Of a stretch of 20,768 bases of DNA, positions 18,071 through 20,768 are shown one piece after another. The DNA lies in contig BFEA01000400.1 of the NCBI GenBank assembly GCA_003427395.1, positions 134,746 through 155,513 on the forward strand. Reading direction: 5' to 3'. The notes beneath the pieces were generated by a model. It was not told where the DNA came from. It saw only the letters and a list, made by a program, of their open reading frames with translations, and did not search any database. A program made the position numbers and the translations under genes. Within the stretch, counting starts at the first letter, position 1, and every line of letters begins with the position of its first letter. The stretch comes from Chara braunii (Eukaryota > Streptophyta > Charophyceae > Charales > Characeae).

Positions 18071-18320
18071 AACAGTTCCCTTCAAGAAGATGATCCCCCC
18101 GGATATCGATGGCAGTTATGACATTGACGGCATTGTAGATGAGGATATGTTCAGAACAGGAGATAGAGGTCATCCCCAGAAACAATATAAGGTCCTGTTT
18201 GCTTATCAGGAGCCGGAAGACGACCGCTAGTTTACAAGGACAAAACTTCTAGAAACAGCTCCCGACATAGTCAGAGCCTATGAGCGTGATAAGAAGGGTA
18301 AAGGTCCTGCCTTGGACTAA
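18071..18320 (+). pseudogene. pol: C-terminal chromodomain of the integrase
   Basis: After the shift: VPFKKMIPPD, then an acidic stretch, then HPQKQYKVLFAYQEPEDDR, a TAG at 18228-18230, and FTRTKLLETAPDIVRAYERD ending at a TAA near 18318. The strand-strand-helix pattern, with the interrupted position where a Trp is expected, fits a chromodomain-like module that targets integration to modified chromatin. A TGG to TAG change is the simplest reading of the stop. Confidence 0.75.
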
Positions 18321-18340
18321 AATATTCTCGGAGGACCTCG

Positions 18341-18358
18341 AATTTAGGACGGCGAGAG
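18341..18358 (+). promoter_or_regulatory. Polypurine tract
   Basis: AGGACGGCGAGAG directly precedes the TG of the right LTR; mostly purine with two C interruptions. It is the expected primer for plus-strand synthesis. Bases 18321-18340 are plain spacer. Confidence 0.6.
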
Positions 18359-19216
18359 TGAAACGGTTTTCACCTCTTTGCGGTAGCAGACGCAGATCCC
18401 AGGGTCCGATCCCTAGACCTTGCCCTATCTGTGTACAGTACCTGTGTAGACCCCGAGAGTTGAACCTGTGACATGTGTATTCGTAAACAGTTGATAGGCT
18501 GTCATAGGTCCGTAGGTAGCAGGGGTTCGATCTATAGACCTGTAGGATAGAAGTCTTAGCGAGTTTCAGAAGTCCTAGTTATAGCCCTTCTAGAAGGTCA
18601 GCAAGTGGGCAAGTGGGCAAGTGGTGAGTCAAGTGGTGGACTAAACTGCAGTGCAATCGCAGTACGACTTCGGTAGGTTAGCAGTGAGTCCCCACTCAGT
18701 CAGCGGTAAGGTCCAGTCAGTCCCAGTCCAGTCCAGCAAGTACCACAAGGGACTGTGAGCACCATGGGCCGATGGAAGAGAGCAGACCAACGAGTTTCAG
18801 AAGTATAAATCAAGAGGCAGGGCCCAGCCTTTCATTGATTCCTGCGTGAGCCATGTGGAAGCGTTGCCACAGCGACTTGTGCAAGGAGGTCTGCAGAGAG
18901 CCCGGAGCTGAAGTGGGCGAGAGAAGGAGCGTAGCATAGCGATAGGGTAGTTGCGGCCATAGCCGTCATAGCTAGAGTTAGTGTAAAGTGTGTGTGTGTG
19001 TATGTGTGAGTGTTCAGAGTGATGTGTGTTGGATATCTAGGGTGATCCGGTGTATGTGAACAGTGAGTTGTTTGGGCGCTGAGTCGCCATAGCGAGTTGG
19101 AAGTGAACTCGTATCTGGATGCCATATCTCTGAGTTTTGAGTGGGCGCATGTTGCCGGTTTGCTGCACTACTGTTTACATGCATGTAAAGTGTGAATGAA
19201 AGCAAGTCTAATTGCA
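18359..19216 (+). repeat. Right LTR (858 bp)
   Basis: Same boundaries as the left LTR (TGAAACGG...ATTGCA) with about 35 substitutions. Of these about 28 are transitions and 7 transversions by hand count. It has one AAGTGGGC unit fewer, one GA pair fewer and one GT pair more. TATA box at 18804-18810. Confidence 0.93.
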
Positions 19217-20768
19217 TTTGAGACATCAGAGTTGGTAAGTGGAAAACAGTTGACCACCTCAAAACAACCCTGAAAAACATCTGAAACCTGAAGGAAAAGC
19301 TTCATGAGCTGCAGGAAACTATCCACGTTGCTTGGATCAAGGCCCTTAAACAGGGCCCCACCATTCAAGAAGGGGATTGGGTAATTGAAGCAACTTCCCT
19401 ACCTGTCCCTATAGCCCTCTACCGAGTTAACAACTGCCTCGACAATCAGACAACACTTGAAGCATATGATATGATGCTCCTTGGGGCCAAAATGACAAAA
19501 CTAACTAGAAACCAGGGTCTGGGCAAGCAGCAGCCCTGGTCTGGCCTCATAAGAGTACGAGTGGTGGGAATTTGGGAAATGAGGAAGATGGTTGGTGGGT
19601 CTGTGAGGCCGCTACCCCAATCTGTTCACTTCCATTCGACCCGAAGAGTGGCAATGGGGTGGCGCAAAGCCGCTGCCGGTCTGGAAATACACGGTCAAAG
19701 ATTACTACAGGAAGCCCCATAAGACAATCGACACAACTACCATCATAAAAGACAGGTGGCGTCGTGACTCTTTACTAAAAGAAGATGGTCTATAAAACTT
19801 CAGATGGTCCCACTATTCCTGACTCATGCCCACATCACAACGGGCACTCCAATGGCAGATCATATACCGCTGTTTGCCAACCCCAGACTGGATGTTCTCA
19901 AGGTCCCACCTGGAACAAAAAGGCATATTGTCGCCCCTCTTTTCCTACTGCGGCGTGTCATCCCAAAAACAGATAGCAGACCTCGAACACAGCCCGTTGG
20001 ATTGTCCAATGGCAAACCAGATTTGGCGGTGGTGGGCGGCAGCATGGAAGCACCTCACAAATATTGACCTACCCTGAGAACCGGCGGTACTTCTGTTGGA
20101 CCAATCCCCATTCTCCAGGCCTGTATGGTCACTCTTCCAATCCAACCTCTTTAAAATCACAAGGTTGGAAGTGTTAATGGTAGTATGGCAGGCTCGCTGT
20201 TCCCACGAGAGGAAAGAACATACCTTTGGCTACATCCAAGCCATACAACATATAGTTGAACAATAAGGATCAACATTCAAAAGGCCTGGAGAAGCCTCAA
20301 AGATAAACTCACATCCACTACTGATCACACCAAAATTGTTGAATCCATCAACACCTTCGAACAGGAGTGGCTTGATCCAGCCCAAAAGATCGCTTCGTTA
20401 TATGGGGAGAGGAACCTCATATGGAAACCATGGTGGCAGGAGGAACGCAGATGGCATTGGAAAACGCTACCTGCATTCCACCGACCATCACCAAGACAGC
20501 CAGTTCTGGTAGTACCCTCACTTCACTGTGTACATCCTGATCAGATGGGGAACCCCGGTCATACAACACAACTCCCAAACCCACCGCTTCCGGACACACT
20601 TCCCCCGAGTACCCCCTTGCCCCCGCCGACACCCCCACCGCTACCGGAAGGATCTCCGCCACAAATTCCTCTTCCCCCCTCACAACCAGCACTATCAGCT
20701 CCACCCCCTCTGCCAGAGGGGACCCCACCACACACACTCCATCCCCCCCCCCTTCACCCCCACCACCA
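19217..20768 (+). pseudogene. LINE ORF2 C-terminal region, right of the chromovirus insertion, runs off the window
   Basis: Continues the LINE fragment at 8818-9149. In order: LKEKLHELQETIHVAWIKAL; QEGDWVIEATSLPVPIALYR; a shift near 19570-19640 to EEWQWGGAKPLPVWKYTVKD; then after a TAA and a TGA, LQWQIIYRCLPTPDW and the zinc-finger region with SYCGV, DLEHSPLDCP and IWRWWAAAW. The first Cys pair is incomplete. A TGA follows near 20072 and the frame continues to about 20265. There a one-base shift leads to an arm with INIQKAWRSLKDKL and WKPWWQEERRWHWKTL, then a proline-rich tail that is still open at base 20768. The first four bases are the right TSD of the chromovirus. Confidence 0.75.
20543..20768 (+). 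other. Proline-rich C-terminal extension of the LINE frame
   Basis: The frame from about 20268 stays open to the window end (about 500 bases, no stop) and becomes strongly Pro-rich, with repeated PLPEGSPP / PLPEGTPP motifs. Either the LINE polymerase has a disordered proline-rich tail or the C-rich low-complexity DNA simply lacks stops. The end of the protein lies outside the window. Confidence 0.45.

Larger units (their letters stand above)
9150..19216 (+). mobile_element. Ty3/gypsy chromovirus LTR retrotransposon, decayed, with nested insertion
   Basis: A 10,067-bp element with TG...CA LTRs, tRNA-Met-type primer site, polypurine tract and 4-bp TSD. Domain order is gag, CCHC, protease, RT, RNase H, integrase, chromodomain, which is the chromovirus order. 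LTR-LTR divergence is about 35 substitutions in about 856 aligned bases (mostly transitions) plus three small indels, counted by eye. The internal region is 8.34 kb, of which 1.44 kb is a later hAT-like insertion, leaving about 6.9 kb of native sequence. It cannot be autonomous: gag is partly inverted, the polyprotein has several frameshifts and stops, and RNase H is split. Confidence 0.92.

Noticed and set aside
19785-20067. Two extra plus-strand frames overlapping the LINE zinc-finger region
   Set aside because: Only the frame starting near 19826 carries RCLPT and the WW/EH motifs; the others are shifted shadows.
1-20768. CRISPR arrays, tRNA or rRNA genes, bacterial operons
   Set aside because: Looked for and not seen; repeats here are microsatellites, LTRs, TIRs and local duplications, and no cloverleaf or rRNA core was recognised. 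The tRNA-like match at 10017 is only a primer site.

Overview
The window reads as transposon-rich nuclear DNA of a plant-lineage eukaryote. The evidence is a Ty3/gypsy chromodomain retroelement with an initiator tRNA-Met primer site, plant-type LINE tails (RT zinc-finger region), GA microsatellites, no operon layout, and stops scattered through otherwise protein-like frames. The gag and Ulp1-type sequences remind me of charophyte algae such as Chara. That is inference from memory, not a database match. I see no intact host gene, rRNA, tRNA or CRISPR array. Nearly every coding segment is broken.

Region 1 (about 1-6431, minus strand): a decayed, unusual coding unit. Read from 6431 downward it starts at an ATG and has a ParB-like domain (SGQH motif), a tryptophan- and lysine-rich middle, then a region that looks like a permuted DNA N-methyltransferase (a motif-IV-like block followed by a motif-I-like block). 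It continues through Ser/Thr/Pro-, Gly- and acid-rich segments. Further down on the same strand (1188-431) is a Ulp1/SENP-type cysteine protease with His, Asp, Gln and Cys all visible. The upper 3.9 kb has only about one frameshift but 12 in-frame stops, nine of them TGA. This is the best candidate for an undescribed system.

Region 2 (about 6520-8600): a decayed LINE tail on the plus strand (about 6520-7660), a 16-bp tandem duplication, an unidentified broken reading frame (7909-8325) and a stretch with nothing recognisable.

Region 3 (about 8818-20768): three elements nested inside one another. A second LINE is split by a 10.07-kb Ty3/gypsy chromovirus (9150-19216; LTRs of 866 and 858 bp, about 96% identical by hand count; 4-bp target duplication TTTG). 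Removing the element and one TSD rejoins the LINE frame. The retroelement carries gag, CCHC nucleocapsid, aspartic protease, RT, RNase H, integrase and chromodomain, all damaged. The first part of its gag lies in inverted orientation (about 10726-11731); flipping that segment restores one gag frame. Its RNase H domain is split by a 1435-bp hAT-like non-autonomous element (15265-16699; 8-bp TSD CTAGGTGG), and excising that also restores the frame exactly. Inside the hAT-like element is a long hairpin with arms of about 346 and 382 bp.

The order of events that can be read is: LINE insertion, then chromovirus into the LINE, then hAT-like element into the chromovirus, with the gag inversion and point-mutation decay at unknown times. 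The LINE continues past the right edge, where it encodes a proline-rich tail.
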